Below, in pieces: positions 7,384 through 7,721 of a stretch of 7,721 bases of DNA (the stretch's first letter is position 1; each line of letters opens with the position of its first letter). Location of the stretch: the NCBI GenBank assembly GCA_002313335.1, contig DCBC01000173.1, forward strand, positions 2,700 through 10,420, given 5' to 3'. The notes below the pieces were generated by a model, which was not told the DNA's origin, searched no databases, and saw only the letters and a program-made list of their open reading frames with translations. The position numbers and the translations under genes were made by a program. The DNA comes from Porticoccaceae bacterium UBA1117. Its GTDB lineage: Bacteria; Pseudomonadota; Gammaproteobacteria; Pseudomonadales; Porticoccaceae.

Positions 7384-7721
7384 ATGCATATCCATATCCT
7401 CGGCATCTGCGGGACATTCATGGGCAGCCTTGCACTGTTAGCCAAACAAAATGGTCATCAGGTGTCTGGCTGCGATGCGAATGTATACCCACCTATGAGC
7501 GAGCAACTCAGCGATAATGGCATTGATTTAATTGAAGGGTTTGATCCTCAGCAGCTCAATCCTGCGCCAGATTTGATTGTGGTGGGTAATGCCATGTCGC
7601 GGGGGAATCGATGTGTGGAATTTATGCTTGATAATAGGTTGCCGTATATTTCAGGACCCCAGTGGTTGGGTGAAAATATACTAAAGGACAAACATGTCCT
7701 TGCGGTATCTGGTACGCATGG
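7384..7721 (+). CDS. mpl: UDP-N-acetylmuramate:L-alanyl-gamma-D-glutamyl-meso-diaminopimelate ligase Mpl (partial, C-terminus beyond window)
   Basis: Cytosolic Mur-ligase-family enzyme of peptidoglycan recycling. It joins the recovered tripeptide L-Ala-gamma-D-Glu-meso-Dap to UDP-MurNAc using ATP, bypassing MurC, MurD and MurE. The visible 112 residues begin with MHIHILGICGTFMGSLA, the N-terminal UDP-binding glycine motif of Mpl. They continue with SGCDANVYPPMS (28-39) and VVGNAMSRGN (about 71-80), and a SGPQWL stretch diagnostic of Mpl against MurC. The window ends within the ATP loop after GTH (110-112), one codon or so before the expected Gly-Lys-Thr/Ser. The central and C-terminal Mur ligase domains (about 340 further residues in the family) lie outside. 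Divergent from pfp, with no functional link apparent. Start supported by AGAAGG and by the family N-terminus. Confidence 0.95.
   Translation, partial: MHIHILGICGTFMGSLALLAKQNGHQVSGCDANVYPPMSEQLSDNGIDLIEGFDPQQLNPAPDLIVVGNAMSRGNRCVEFMLDNRLPYISGPQWLGENILKDKHVLAVSGTH

Noticed and set aside
7332..7517. Plus-strand reading frame overlapping the start of mpl
   Set aside because: It is out of frame with the clear Mpl N-terminus and has no supporting motif or ribosome site.
1..7721. Mobile element, CRISPR array, tRNA/rRNA, phage or defence island
   Set aside because: I saw no transposase or integrase motif, no regularly spaced repeats, no tRNA-like cloverleaf, and no break in apparent composition; every long gene is recognisable as a metabolic, transport or housekeeping family.

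Overview
The window looks like a chromosomal segment of a Gram-negative proteobacterium, most likely a gammaproteobacterium. The evidence is a recognisable Uup-type ABC-F ATPase, an Mpl-type peptidoglycan-recycling ligase (mostly known from beta- and gammaproteobacteria), an inner-membrane RND/MMPL exporter, and moderate GC by eye (mid-40s percent). The combination with a PPi-type phosphofructokinase recalls environmental or marine gammaproteobacteria rather than enterics. The genus cannot be fixed from the sequence alone.

Layout, left to right. Positions 1-1205 (minus strand) hold the N-terminal two thirds of uup, cut by the window edge. Eight bases upstream of it, 1214-3793 (minus) encodes an 859-residue RND/MMPL exporter, so the two probably form one leftward transcription unit. 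A 263-base divergent intergenic region (3794-4056) separates it from a rightward pair. The first gene of the pair is a DUF1295 membrane protein (4057-4926), starting at TTG behind a very strong ribosome binding site. The second is a D-2-hydroxyacid dehydrogenase of the glycerate dehydrogenase/hydroxypyruvate reductase type (4999-5961). Convergent to these, with only 25 bases between the stops, 5987-7249 (minus) encodes a pyrophosphate-type 6-phosphofructokinase. A second divergent gap of 134 bases leads to mpl (7384 onward, plus), which is cut by the right edge inside its ATP-binding loop.

Functionally this is a set of housekeeping and metabolic genes, not a specialised island. Hydroxypyruvate reduction to glycerate and reversible PPi-linked fructose-6-phosphate phosphorylation both belong to central carbon flow. 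Uup acts at the ribosome, the exporter and DUF1295 protein act in the inner membrane, and Mpl recycles murein peptides. I found no mobile element, CRISPR array, tRNA, rRNA, phage gene or defence-type cluster, and no evidence of a new multi-gene system. The points worth a second look are local: an acidic repeated insert in the exporter, its asymmetric proton-relay motifs, the phosphate-donor site of the phosphofructokinase, and the cofactor pocket of the dehydrogenase. No stretch longer than 300 bases lacks a gene.
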